Positions 1-11,503 are shown, counted from the first letter of the stretch. The stretch: DNA of 15,675 bases from Physocladia obscura (GCA_027596945.1 JADGJH010000654.1:1-15675), one strand, 5' to 3'. Notes: generated by a model not told the origin, from the sequence alone. Made by a program: numbers and translations.

Positions 1-2839
1 GACATACCCGACTTGAAACAACACTTTAGGTCCTTCCATAAACAAACAGTCCAAAAGTCTCAGAGCAAAAGTCATTGGAAGCGAATTGATAAACAGTGTT
101 AAAAACCACGGCAAGCACACAACAGAAAGTTGAATGTCGTATTTTTTGAAGTGTTCTGTCACCATCGGCATATATTTCTGGACCTACAAACCAAAAAATA
201 CCATTTAATACAAAGTTATTTGCCATGAATATTCGGAAACTTCTCACCAGCTGTTCAAACACTTGATTATCAACAACAGCTCCAACCATATTTGTGCTGT
301 AATACGACGGGAGTAACTTCTCACTTAAAACAGTCAACACCCAAAAAGCTTGCTCTTCAGTCAAATAAATAAGCAATACACTGACGACAATATTCATAGC
401 TTGGCAGTACCCGATTTCGGGATCATGGAAGGAATACGCCTGTCGCTGATGTAAGAAAACGAAAGAAGAAGAAAAAAAACATAAAAAAACAACAAACATA
501 AAGAACTCTTCGAAGTGCGTTGATTCCATCCTCGTTTTGATAGCCCTTGTATTCTGGAAGACTTCTGTTCAAATCCTTCTCAATTTCTTCAATTGATAGT
601 GACATCTTTCCGTCATTATCGCGAAGCAGCTTTGCGTAATATCCAGGGTTCATATATCTGCATTTAATTTTTAATGAATAATTTGATGTATTAATAAATT
701 TACCTTTTCGCCATTGCACCACATGTAACTTCCCACATTTCACCTGAAAAATTAATTGTTGTTAACACAAACTTACACACTAATAAAAGCTGTTAAACCT
801 CTCAAAGCGTTTGGCAGTCCAATTCTAACCAGTTTAATGAAAGTTGGTAGACGAACAAGAGTTAAATTTCTGCCAAATTCTAAAATGTTTGACCATCAAC
901 TTTTTGTACAAATGAATTAAACAAAAGATGTAAATATTACCCTTCAAATAAGCTTCCCAATATCGCAACTTATTTTTTTCCTTGGTTCTCTTTGTGTCAA
1001 TGTAACCATACTTGAGTCCGAGCCCACCCGCCGTCACCTCACTCTTTCCATTTAGTACTTCCTCACTGGAGCAGGTGACTAAGAACGACTTCAATCCTCG
1101 CATAAGATTCACGTGTGTTTTTAAACGCTCCGTAAACCGCACACAAAAAGCATCCCCCCCACTCTTGTCGCTCAAAAACTGAAACACGAGCTTCATTTCA
1201 TGCCATACCGTAACAGCAATAGATCCACTTGCTACCTGTATATTCTGATTGGCCGGACTATTAATGCGTTCTACGCGTTTGATCGCGAAAAAAGGCAAAA
1301 TAATTTGGGCCTGGTATTTGACATTCGACGCAAAGCATAAAAATGTGGTGCTTATGTATAAGGATCCGTGAATATTGGTCTGTTCACCTTCAGCAGTACT
1401 GAGAACACAGATGGCGCTGATTTCAGACATCAGTTTTTCAGTTGATGGAAGGCAGAATTGGTGTTGATATTTTGTGTCTCGTTTTTGAGCTTCGAACGCT
1501 TGCTTTAAGGATTGCTTGGATGCATCTACATTTGCAATGCCTATCGCTGCGAAACTAGCGCGGGATGAAAGTGGAGAATTGAGTTGTCTCTGCAGTGCTT
1601 GTTGCTCTTGTTGCTGTTGCTCTTCGTTTGTGAGACCCGGAGCGGGATCTGTCAAAGTGCTTTTCATTAGACGGTGGATGGCTAAGATTGTGAGATGCTC
1701 TAAAAGATCGTAGGTTTCGTCTCGGCTGAATAAGTTTGAAAACATATGCTATTCAAGCAAAGATGAAGAATTAAGCTCAGATGCATTAATTTAGGCATAA
1801 TTTACCTCAGTTTTGTTTTTCGTGACAATTCGTAGCGCATCGGAAAATACACCCCTTTTGGATTTTTCTTTGTGTAATTCTTCGATATCCTTAAGTTCAA
1901 TTACAATCTTGGTTTCGACTCCAAATACGAACGAATAGAAACATAGATGCGATAATGACAAGTACAACCATCCTTGATTGGTCAATTTCTTGTGATATGC
2001 GCAAGAATAAACTGTAAAATATTTCGCGTGTTCAATTTTAGCCAACTTACAAAAAAAACGTACAATTCACGAGACGCTCATTATCTGGTAATCTGAATTC
2101 CTGTCGCCAAGCTCTTGACGCAGCGCGAAATTTCGCATCCGTGGACTTTTCGTCAGTGTCTTTCTCTAACAAAAATAAAATCGATGAGGATAAGAAGTAT
2201 CTTTAGCGCCGAAATCAGAAAAAAATAAATACCAGCATTCGTAACTAACGATTGAAATTTTGTCAGCGCAAATGCTTCTTGATCTGCTAAATCTTCGAGA
2301 TGGGCGAGTTCTGCCATGAGATTATCTGATGGCAATGTCAGTGCTGTTTAACTTTGAAATTTCCAAATATTCGCACCCTCAATCCAGGCCCAATCTTTTG
2401 AAATGGCCTTTAGCGACTCAGCAGCCTGCAAGAAATAGTTCACAATTAAGCGCGCTGGCCAAATCGAACCTGATGAAGGTACTGAAAGTTAAATAAAATT
2501 GGACACTTACTGCCACAACATGGCCAGAATCAGAGACGGCGGTTGCAGCGGTGATGTTAGAGTTTGGCGGAAGGAGCGAAGGACTTTTTAAAATAATGCG
2601 GAATGGCGGCTGTTTGGAGTCAAATCTGGCGAAGGCGATAAAATAAGGAATCAACAATGAGTATCCACCTGTATCAATTTCAACAAAATACGCGCTTACA
2701 CGTTCTGGATGGTTGTAATAACGGCTTTCCACAGCGCACTTTCTTGGGCTCGCGCGCGCTGCAGAACAAACACTGGGTTTTCCTTCAGCGGCTCCCAATA
2801 CGACGCGTTTAAGTCGCTTTGTGTTGGTAGCACAAACAT
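1..2839 (-). CDS. TBC1D9/Gyp2-like Rab GTPase-activating protein (two GRAM domains + TBC), 3' end outside window
   Basis: Predicted Rab GTPase-activating protein of the GRAM-GRAM-TBC family (animal TBC1D8/TBC1D9, yeast Gyp2/Mdr1), which acts on membranes in vesicle traffic. Exons on the minus strand: 2839-2700, 2625-2511, 2425-2377, 2325-2233, 2165-2064, 2011-1806, 1748-941, 879-799, 743-704, 657-498, 439-248, 183-1. All joins are in phase and give 723 codons up to the edge. The N-terminus ([10 protein letters not shown]) starts as in TBC1D9. GRAM1 lies at about residues 155-220 and GRAM2 at about 332-398. Between them is a Q-rich linker (near residue 280). The TBC domain begins at about 530 with LRGEMW. 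Both catalytic fingers are present: Arg576 in IEKDLNR (IxxDxxR motif) and Gln611 in IGYCQ (YxQ motif), so it should be an active GAP. The window ends inside the TBC domain, so any C-terminal region is unseen. It diverges from Rpt2 with 154 bp between the start codons. The family is certain; individual weak donors (for example GTTTAA at 798) are less so. Confidence 0.95.
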
Positions 2840-2993
2840 TTTTTCCCGTTTACTTTTCAACCAAACAGTGAATGATTGTAAAAGTTTTTTGTAATCTTAA
2901 CCAAAAATATACTGTGAAACGTTGTTTAACGCCGTTTGTTTTTTGATTAGTGTGTCAGGTTGTGTGTGTTTCAAAAAAACAAAGTCAACAAAA
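2840..2993. promoter_or_regulatory. Divergent promoter between the TBC gene and Rpt2
   Basis: Only 154 bp separate the two start codons, so this interval must hold both 5' leaders and probably both core promoters. I see T- and A-rich tracts, an A-rich run just before the Rpt2 ATG, and short repeats around AACG/CGTT at about 2918-2938. I do not find the yeast proteasome element GGTGGCAAA or a clear TATA box. Part of the regulation could lie in the first introns of either gene. Confidence 0.6.
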
Positions 2994-4858
<1,865 letters not shown>

Positions 4859-4898
4859 GCTATTTGTTTTTCCCCATTCTTTTTTTTTTTTTTTGCAA

Positions 4899-4904
4899 AA
4901 TAAA
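4899..4904 (+). terminator. Polyadenylation signal candidate for Rpt2
   Basis: AATAAA lies 41 nt after the Rpt2 stop codon and directly behind a long T run. This is a normal position for a eukaryotic poly(A) signal, but the hexamer is also common in AT-rich DNA. Confidence 0.5.
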
Positions 4905-4987
4905 ACTCCTAGTTTTGGAACACCCTTGATGTGATTCAATGTATTGCTGGCATTTCCTATATTTTGGCACCAGAATTATCAAAATCT

Positions 4988-5015
4988 AAAAAATCAAGTC
5001 TATAATTGATTTTTT
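4988..5015. repeat. Perfect inverted repeat (10-bp stem, 8-nt loop)
   Basis: AAAAAATCAA at 4988-4997 is matched by TTGATTTTTT at 5006-5015 around an 8-nt loop. It lies in the spacer between the convergent Rpt2 and Paf1 genes. It could be a transcript-end hairpin, but AT-rich inverted repeats arise easily by chance. Confidence 0.6.
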
Positions 5016-5370
5016 CTAACAAATGGAGAAGTCGAAATAAGATTTATAACTGGCTGTTTTAGGTAAAGTGGCTATGTTGATGCCTGTTGATGGCTTGCTT
5101 GTCCGACCGTTTGTCACATTCAAACATATTATGAAGAATGAAAAATGAAAGAACTTTTGGAACCTCTCTTTTTATTTTTTTATTCTTCTATGTTCACCGG
5201 AACTTTTCATTGTTACTTGAAAAAAAAATTATTACTATCAATCAAATGACTGCCAGCAAAACTTGGAGCCGTTACAGCAGAAATTTAGTATTGCTTTTTT
5301 CAAATAAAAAACGGTTTTTAAATAGCCGTGACAAACAAACATGATAGTTTTCAGTCACTTTTTGCCACAG

Positions 5371-5560
5371 ATGTACGCCCACAACCCAACCGGCTTAAAT
5401 CCGACTTGCCGCCAATGGCAAGAAATGGCCGATATCGTTTAATCCAAGCATCATTACCTTTTTTCTACTACGCGTAACATGAGTTATTCGCGTCGAGGGA
5501 CTTGGCCATAGACGAGTAGTTTGTGCCGTATTTTGTCTGACGCGGGTTCAATGTGGTGGA
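5371..5560 (+). pseudogene. Decayed fragment of an aspartate aminotransferase gene
   Basis: A relic of a class I PLP-dependent aspartate aminotransferase (GOT/AAT). The frame from 5371 reads YAHNPTGLNPT, then RQWQEMADIV, matching the family's conserved CAHNPTGxDPTxEQW...IADV block, where the HNPTG Asn contacts PLP. It then hits TAA at 5440. The alignment continues in a different frame from 5445 as SLPFFYYA, FASRDL, PYFV and RGFNVV. These correspond in order to LPFFDxAYQGFASGDL...RYFVxxGFN of the family. That second frame has stops at 5475, 5517 and 5538, and the Asp and Tyr expected after PFF are replaced. No Ser-x-x-Lys active-site segment is evident afterwards. The sequence just upstream (TTTTGCCACAG) resembles an old splice acceptor. 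No other exon of the gene is recognisable nearby. With one frameshift and three to four stops over 190 bp it cannot encode enzyme. The order of matched blocks makes chance unlikely. Confidence 0.82.
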
Positions 5561-5636
5561 AGCGCGCGGTGGCAAGGAGAGGTGGATTGTCGAAAAAAAA
5601 TTTTTTTACTAATGTGTGAAACAAATATATTTAATT

Positions 5637-7716
5637 TCACCATTCAGCATCACCATCTTCATCAACAACCACTCCACCATTCATTGCATTACCAGCATCC
5701 GATCGTTGTTCATCTCGATTGCCTCTAGAGTCCCTATCACTATCACTCAAACTATCATTGCCATAATCCCGACGACGTCCGCTGCCATTCCCATCAAACG
5801 AAGTAACCTTGATTTTTTTAGTGCCACGGCCATCTTCATCTTCATCACCGGCAGCAACTGCGCGTGAAATTTCATCGTCAAGATCGGCATCATCGTTATT
5901 GCCAACTGATGCAGCAATATTGCTTTGTTTTGGAAGTGGAGGCGATGACGACGGTGATGGCGGCGGTGGCGCTTCAGGCTGTTCAACGTCAAGTGGCAGC
6001 ACTTTGTGCATTGCTTTTCGCTTCGCGTAGACTTCATGTGGATTACGTGAACGTTTAACGGTTTGGTAGATTGTTGGCTTGGCTTTTTCAAACGCGAGCG
6101 CGGCCGAGTCTTCTTGAGTGTACCGACCGCGATTGTTTTTTGACTACGAATTCGTGCGTCGTATGGGTCAATTAACGATGATTTATTATTAATTATTTTC
6201 TTACCTGTGCTCGGGTTCTGACCAAATCAAAGCGTCCTCTCAAAGAATGATAACTTGCAACCTCATCAGAAACCGACAAAAAAATCATCTGCCCTCCACT
6301 GCCACTCCCACTCCCACCAGGCCCAAGAGCGGCACCTTGATGAAGAAGAAAATCGTCACTATCATCAGTAAGAGGCCCGGCACCATTGGAAAAATGTTTC
6401 AGTTTGTAATTAAAGTCTTTGACATGGACAAAGTCAAGAACAGGGTTTTCCTCTTCATCGTAAACAATGTCTTCATCGTCGTCATCTTCTTCTTCATCAA
6501 TGCGGCGCCGACGTTCGAGGATTGCGTGAATGGCTGGTTGTGACGGTGCGTAAAATGCCAGAATTGGTGCTCCCGTAGCCGACGCGCCAAGTTCATTGTT
6601 GTCGTCAGAAGGAGGTGAAAAGACTTTGAGCAAAGCCGCGGAACGGGCAACATCGGCATTGCTGTTGTAGCTTGAGGCAGTTGAGGATTCTTCCTTTTTT
6701 TCGTCGTTTGCAACAGGGTCGGCGTCGTAGACAAGTGAAAAGTATGGGTAAGCAACGCGTTCAAATTCGGGAAACACGGGCAGGAGCTCGGTGGCCGATA
6801 GCGAGGGATTTGAAGGGTGTTTAATTGTAGCAATAAAGGCAGCGGCCGCGGCGTCGAAGGAGCGGTCTATGGACGCGACGAGTTCTTGACGCGTGTGGCG
6901 CTGTTGCAGTTGTTTTGGATGAAAACTTTTTGATTTTGCTTGTTTGCTTGCACCAGCGGCAGTCGCAGCGGAGATCGCTGCTGCTGAGGCAGATACGGTG
7001 GGAATAGAATCGTGGGCAATGTATTCTGTGCGGCGGAGCCAGGCGGCAATTGGACGGGCGGCAGACGTCGCATTCGTTGACGCGTTTATTGAGGGCGGGG
7101 CGTAGGGACGTAGAAGGGCTTGGTCTTTGGGGTGCAGAGGCGGCGGTTTGGCGTTGGCGGCGGTATTGTTGGCATTATTGGTATTTGGGATAGCGGGGGG
7201 CGGATCAAGGGCTAAACGCAGAGCAGTTGCGGCCGTATGAGGAATAACAGGATGCACGGGTAGTGCGCCCAAGCCGGTAGTGTCAATATCTGTGAAACTA
7301 TCGATCGTAGCGGCTGTTGTAGTTGCAGTTGTCGTTGTTGCCGACTGGACCTGGCTCTGGGGAAGTAACAAAGTCGGGCTCGCGCTTGAACCAAATGATG
7401 GATTTGCGCTGGTTGCTGGCGTTGGGTTTGCGGCGTAATGCTCAAAGGCAAACTGCGCGTTTGCGCGGCGCCAGGAAAGCTTGTCAGCGGCCACGAGTTT
7501 GGGCTCGAAGGGGCCGGGTGGCAGTTTGTTGGTGTAGATTGTCGCACATATAAAGTCCTGCCCGAGTTTCTTTGTCTTTTCTTTCGCTTTTGCGCCAGCC
7601 GCTGCGTTGGGCTTTACACCAGCAGTTCCAGTTCCTGTGCTGGTCACCGAATAGCCAATACCGATACTCCTGCTGCCTGCGCTACTCGCGTTACTCCGGC
7701 CGTTTTTGTTATTCAT
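5637..7716 (-). CDS. PAF1: Paf1, subunit of the RNA polymerase II-associated PAF1 elongation complex
   Basis: Scaffold subunit of the nuclear PAF1 complex, which binds elongating RNA polymerase II and promotes H2B ubiquitination and H3K4/K36 methylation. Two exons: 7716-6205 and 6143-5637, with a 61-bp phase-0 intron (donor CAG|GTAAGA, acceptor CGTAG). The product is 672 aa, longer than human PAF1 (about 530). Recognised blocks in order: DFICATIYTNKLPPGPFEPK near residues 54-73 (Paf1 N-terminal signature), AWLRRTEYI at 225-233, ELLPVFPEFE at 310-319, YDADP at 330-334, AFYAP...ILERRRR at 387-405, KDFNYKLK at 433-440, and VASYHSLRGRFDLVR at 486-500. Exon 2 continues with VKRSRNPHE and ends in an acidic Ser/Asp/Arg tail, as in other Paf1 proteins. 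The extra length comes from Ala/Thr/Asn/Ser-rich linkers (about 97-220 and 240-260). The coding DNA is richer in GC than its surroundings. The gene converges on Rpt2. Identification rests on block order rather than a search. Confidence 0.93.
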
Positions 7717-7718
7717 TG

Positions 7719-7895
7719 TTATTCCTTCAAAAAGTCATTCTTCAACGAAACAGACAGCAGCAGCAGCAACAGCAACGGTGACATTGATGCCATCGATACG
7801 ATTGACGAATACGGTAATGACAGCGGAAGTGAATACAACCACAGCGACGATGCTAACATTTTGACACTGTATCTGATTTCATTAATGGTGGCCAT
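7719..7895 (-). promoter_or_regulatory. Upstream ORF in the Paf1 leader (58 codons)
   Basis: An ATG at 7895 in good context (AGGATGG) opens a 58-codon frame that ends with TAA at 7721-7719, two nucleotides before the Paf1 ATG. Its frame differs from Paf1. The predicted peptide is Leu/Ser-rich with a run of five leucines encoded by a CTG/TTG stretch. If the Paf1 transcript starts upstream of 7895, this ORF would be translated first and would affect Paf1 initiation. Transcript ends are unknown, so its use is uncertain. Confidence 0.4.
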
Positions 7896-8285
7896 CCTGA
7901 TTCCTGTTCTTTCTGGAACGCGCTGCCAGCCGCTACCGTCGAGTTTTTTCTATGTCCCGTGTGTCGATAATTTATTCGCTTCTATAATTCCAACAGCATG
8001 TTTTCAACAAGAAATAATCACAGACTTGTCGAATTTCTTTAATAAAGAAATTGTTGAGTTGCGTCACAATGAAGAAATGTCAGTTTATTTGCATGTGTTT
8101 GCTGATTGAAAGAATAATATTGGTACATTTTGAATAGCCAATTCTTATCACCAGATATTCGCGGCAAGTGGGGCATTCAGAAACTAATTATTGTTCTCTG
8201 TTTTGGAGATTTCAGTGGTTCATTTTAAGAATATTGGTCTCACTCGTGCTGATTATATGTGTAATAAAATCTTTTGCTGAAAACT

Positions 8286-8291
8286 TTTATT
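8286..8291 (-). terminator. Polyadenylation signal candidate for the multicopper oxidase
   Basis: AATAAA on the minus strand, 17 nt beyond the stop codon of the oxidase. The spacing is short but plausible. Confidence 0.45.
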
Positions 8292-8308
8292 AAACAATAA
8301 AAAAACTT

Positions 8309-10437
8309 TCATTCAACATCACCAATTTCCAGATCACCCGAATTTTTCCAGCTTTCAAATGCAGCGCATGTATCCCTTACTTCATCTACAACTGCAAGAT
8401 TTCTGATTCCATCCAAAGTTTCAACAAAACTAATTGCAAGCCCTGCACTCATGTGCCATGCAATGTGGCAATGCATCAGCCAAACACCAGGATTATCCGC
8501 GACAAAGCGAATTACTACATATCCAAATGAAGTTTGATTTCCGTTTTGAAAACATCCGTTACTGTCGTGTGGGCACGCTTGAACTGTCACTGTGTCTCTG
8601 CGCAATGGATTCGAGAGGTCGAAAGTGCTTGGAATGCTGTTGAGGGAAGTTGCAACTCCGCTTGCCAAGACCCAGAAGACATGGCCGTGGATATGAAAAG
8701 GATGCTCGCCAGGATCGTCATTCCGGATTATTATGTCGATAATTTTATTTTTTTCTAAAATTATTGGATTCACAGATGGCTCGAAAGTTGGTTGAAAATC
8801 TGGAATTTTTGAGAAAAATCAGGAAATTTTATGATAATTAATCTGTTTTTACCCTCAGAATCATGAACATCAATCAATAGAGCTGTAGAGCTATTTGTGG
8901 TAAACGAAGAAGAAAACTGCAACATCCATGCCAAATTTTCCCGACTGTAGCGCGAAATTGTTGGGTAAGCTCGTTGGTAAGTATCCGTGCCTTTCATTGT
9001 GAACAAAAATTCAAACAAGAGCAGTGTGTCCGATGGTGAACGATCTGGCGCAGTAATTATTTGCAAAGGAACCAAATTCATGTCGTCCAAAAATATGGGG
9101 CTCTGTTTAGCGGCGGTCACGAAAGGTGCGGTGCTAAGATTCACTCCAGCATAGTTCAAGATCGCAATTAAGTTTGGATTGAATCCAGCAGGCATGCTTG
9201 GCATTGATGTCCATGGATCACCGTGATACATTTGAGCATTTATGTAATAGTTTCCAACAGCCTGAGAGGTTGTAATTAAAACGCTACAAATTGTTGTTTT
9301 TTTTTCAGGTCAATATTTCATCTCAATCTATCCAAAAGCGAGGAAACTTATAAACACTCACGAATATCGTTGCGCAACATTGATTGTGAGCATGTCGACT
9401 TGGTAAGGTTGAACCAACACACCATCAACCTCAATCACAGTCAGCTCGTGTCCATCAATACTGAACAAAAAAGCAGCGAACGCAGCGGTATTGACCACAC
9501 GAATCCTCACAGTACAACCAACTGGGACTGTTTGAATGTACGGTTGCGGCAGTATAGAGCATGTCACATTTTCTGCTTGAGAACAATTAAATTGTCCGAT
9601 TCCATTGACTAAACCCGAATCAAAAACAGGCTCGTTTCCACCAGGATTTGTGGCATTGTTCAAATACCATGCCAGCAAATTCTCCGATTGATCGTGATAC
9701 CAGTCAGAAAGTTGAAGAATGGCTTCAGAATCATAGTTTTTGACCTCATTGGGATCAGACACAATAAACGGGCCTCTGAGACCATCGGCAAGATGCATTC
9801 GGTAATGCGCGTGCCACCAGTAAGTACCAGCAGTGGTAGTGATGTTGAAGTCGTATACATAAGTTTGACCAGGCGCGACTGGGCATTGTGTTATTCCACT
9901 GGGACCATCCATAAATCCAGTTCCGTTTTGAAGCATTCCGTGGAAATGCAGCGAAGTTGGCTCAGAAAGCGCGTTTGTGAAATATATTCTAATACGATCT
10001 CCAACATTTGCGTTGATGAAGGTCAAGTGACCGGGAACATTGTTGATTCCAAGCGCGTATCGTTCAACGCCGTCCAAGTTTTGAGAAAAGTTTGTGGCAG
10101 TCCAGTTGAGAGAAATGGTTCTTGTGTGCAATTGAGATGCGGAGAAAGTGAGTTTGTCAAGGCTTTTCTGTGAACTCAGAGACTCATTCGATGTAAGAAC
10201 AAGAACAGTTGCCAAGCATATTGCACCTAATGCAACTGTCATGAGTAAACCCTTCACATATTTATTTTTCCAAAACCGCGAAGTTGAAAAGAGACATGGC
10301 TTTTGGAAATCTTTGGCAGCCGTCGACAAGGTACAGCTGGTACCAGCAATTAAGAAGCATTCACTGTTTGTGCTTTGACTTCGTGTTTGGTTTTTGCCAA
10401 ATAATGGTATAGTTTGAATGTTTGTCATTTCAAGCAT
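8309..10437 (-). CDS. Membrane-anchored laccase-type multicopper oxidase
   Basis: Blue copper oxidase that couples one-electron oxidation of a substrate (phenols or metal ions) to reduction of O2 to water. Exons: 10437-9362, 9283-8853, 8799-8309, all in phase, 665 aa. A cytosolic tail of about 60 residues precedes one hydrophobic segment at residues 63-81 without an obvious cleavage site, so type II topology with the catalytic part outside the cytosol is likely. Many Asn-x-Ser/Thr sites support this. All four copper motifs are present: HFHG (164-167), WWHAH (207-211), HPFHIHGH (535-542) and HCHIAWH (612-618). The position ten residues after the type 1 Cys is Leu623, as in fungal laccases. I cannot decide between laccase and Fet3-like ferroxidase, since the Fe-binding acidic residues cannot be placed by eye and no permease gene is adjacent. 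The start at 10437 is the first ATG; a second lies three codons later. Confidence 0.94.
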
Positions 10438-11503
10438 GAATAATTCGATTGTTTTTGTGAAGAATTCAAGGCAATTCTAGCAAAAGAAATTAGTAACAAG
10501 ATATCAAATCAAGGCGTGCCAACCATTCCTTTTCCAAAGTTCGTGTCTTTTCTTTATCGAGTATTCGTTCGTTTAATTTTCAATTTAAACTTTGCGGCAT
10601 GTGCTACGAAACCCTGTAATCAAGTCTCAGCATTTTATATCATGCATTTGAAATAATAAACAAACAAAAATTCAAAGCCAAGCATTCGAAAGCAAAAAAA
10701 ATTTTTTAACTCTTTTTTAATTCCTCATGTCTTATTATTACTGCTGATAGTTGCACCTTTATCATGCACAATTTAACGTCTTATATCCAACACTTTCACT
10801 TTTGTGCGACTTCAGCCATCATAAAAAATTCAATTTAACCCCTACCTAAATACGAATAGTTTCTGTTGAATTGAATGAATGTTGTTGAGTGATAACAAGA
10901 GTTTTATGATGATTTTGATGATGGAACATTGTGATTTGATTTCTTTGTTTTCTCATATTTCCGTAACTCAAATTGTCAATTGAACATGAGTGCAGCACTC
11001 TTTTATTGCCAGCTCTTAGAAGAACACAGGCCACTATCTTCCCTGTACTCAACCAACAACTCTGCGTCAAATCAGCGCAAGGATAATTCACAAGTTGAAT
11101 TTGCAGATTTGATAGTCACGTCACACTTTGCAGAATATTGTTTCTTCCGAGTAACTGACCTGCTAACTTGTTTCTCCAATAGTTATTATCCTTTTTTTTT
11201 TTGGCCATTTGTGCATCTTCTTGCAACTGTTGTTTCGGTTGCAGCAATATTTGCCTTTTGCGCAGTTGCGTTGTATTGTGAAACGGCACCAGTCCTTTTT
11301 GTTGTTTTTTTTTTTCAGAATTTATCACACTGTTTGTGAGGGCAATAGTTGTAGAGTATGCTGGAGACAAGCACTAATATGCATACTGGCCCAGAACGTT
11401 GGGAAAAACTGTGAATCGATGAGAGGAATAAAAAAATCAAATGCAAAATCAAGACTAAGTATCTACACGTGCCGAATTTTTCACTTTTTTGCTTTGTTGC
11501 CCG
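10438..11503. other. Divergent spacer between the multicopper oxidase and methyltransferase genes
   Basis: About 1.07 kb containing both promoters. Features seen: long T tracts on the plus strand at 11190-11201 and 11304-11316, typical of pyrimidine-rich fungal promoters, and TCACGTCA at 11116-11123, which resembles a bZIP/CRE-type site. Open frames occur on both strands between 10986 and 11370: a plus-strand frame with a hydrophobic segment (ATG at 10986, stop 11337-11339), and a Lys/Gln-rich minus-strand frame lacking a good ATG (stop 11116-11118). Both draw their composition from the T/A tracts and neither matches a family I know. I call no gene here. Confidence 0.5.

Larger units (their letters stand above)
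4859..5370. other. Convergent spacer downstream of Rpt2
   Basis: AT-rich DNA between the 3' end of Rpt2 and the aminotransferase relic. It holds the Rpt2 3' leader, a perfect 10-bp inverted repeat at 4988-5015, and small direct repeats of GTTGATG at about 5084-5096. A 67-codon plus-strand frame at 5138-5344 is rich in F, L, K and N, shows no recognisable domain and is probably chance. I see no functional gene here. Confidence 0.6.
7717..8308. other. Spacer between Paf1 and the multicopper oxidase gene (tandem, minus strand)
   Basis: This interval holds the Paf1 promoter and leader and the oxidase 3' end. On the plus strand a frame stays open from inside the Paf1 coding region to a stop at 8107-8109. 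Past the Paf1 start it reads as an Asp/Ser/Asn-rich stretch, then a hydrophobic segment beginning MVAILIPVLSG at 7885. A 74-codon plus-strand ORF from that ATG is possible, but I recognise no family. A short CAG/CAA-type triplet run lies at about 7753-7778. The interval 8110-8308 shows only AT-rich DNA. Confidence 0.45.

Noticed and set aside
1516..1713. Cys-rich plus-strand ORF opposite the TBC gene
   Set aside because: It is the antisense of the Gln-rich linker of the TBC protein, where CAG/CAA codons read as Cys/Ser on the other strand.
2326..2352. A 27-bp intron with donor GTTAAA in the TBC gene
   Set aside because: Too short to splice. The upstream donor GTGCGA at 2376 gives a 51-bp intron with a CTGAC branch site and restores the family segment WAWIEDNL.
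4918..5003. Short plus-strand open stretch (LDVIQCIAGISYILAPELSK) after Rpt2
   Set aside because: Under 30 codons, with no ATG at its start and no family recognised; it cannot be linked to the aminotransferase relic.
5138..5344. 67-codon plus-strand ORF in the convergent spacer
   Set aside because: F/L/K/N-rich composition follows the T and A tracts, with no domain and no splice context.
6247..7781. Several plus-strand open frames of 60-110 codons opposite Paf1
   Set aside because: They are antisense shadows of the low-complexity, GC-richer Paf1 exon; none contains a recognisable domain or has splice support.
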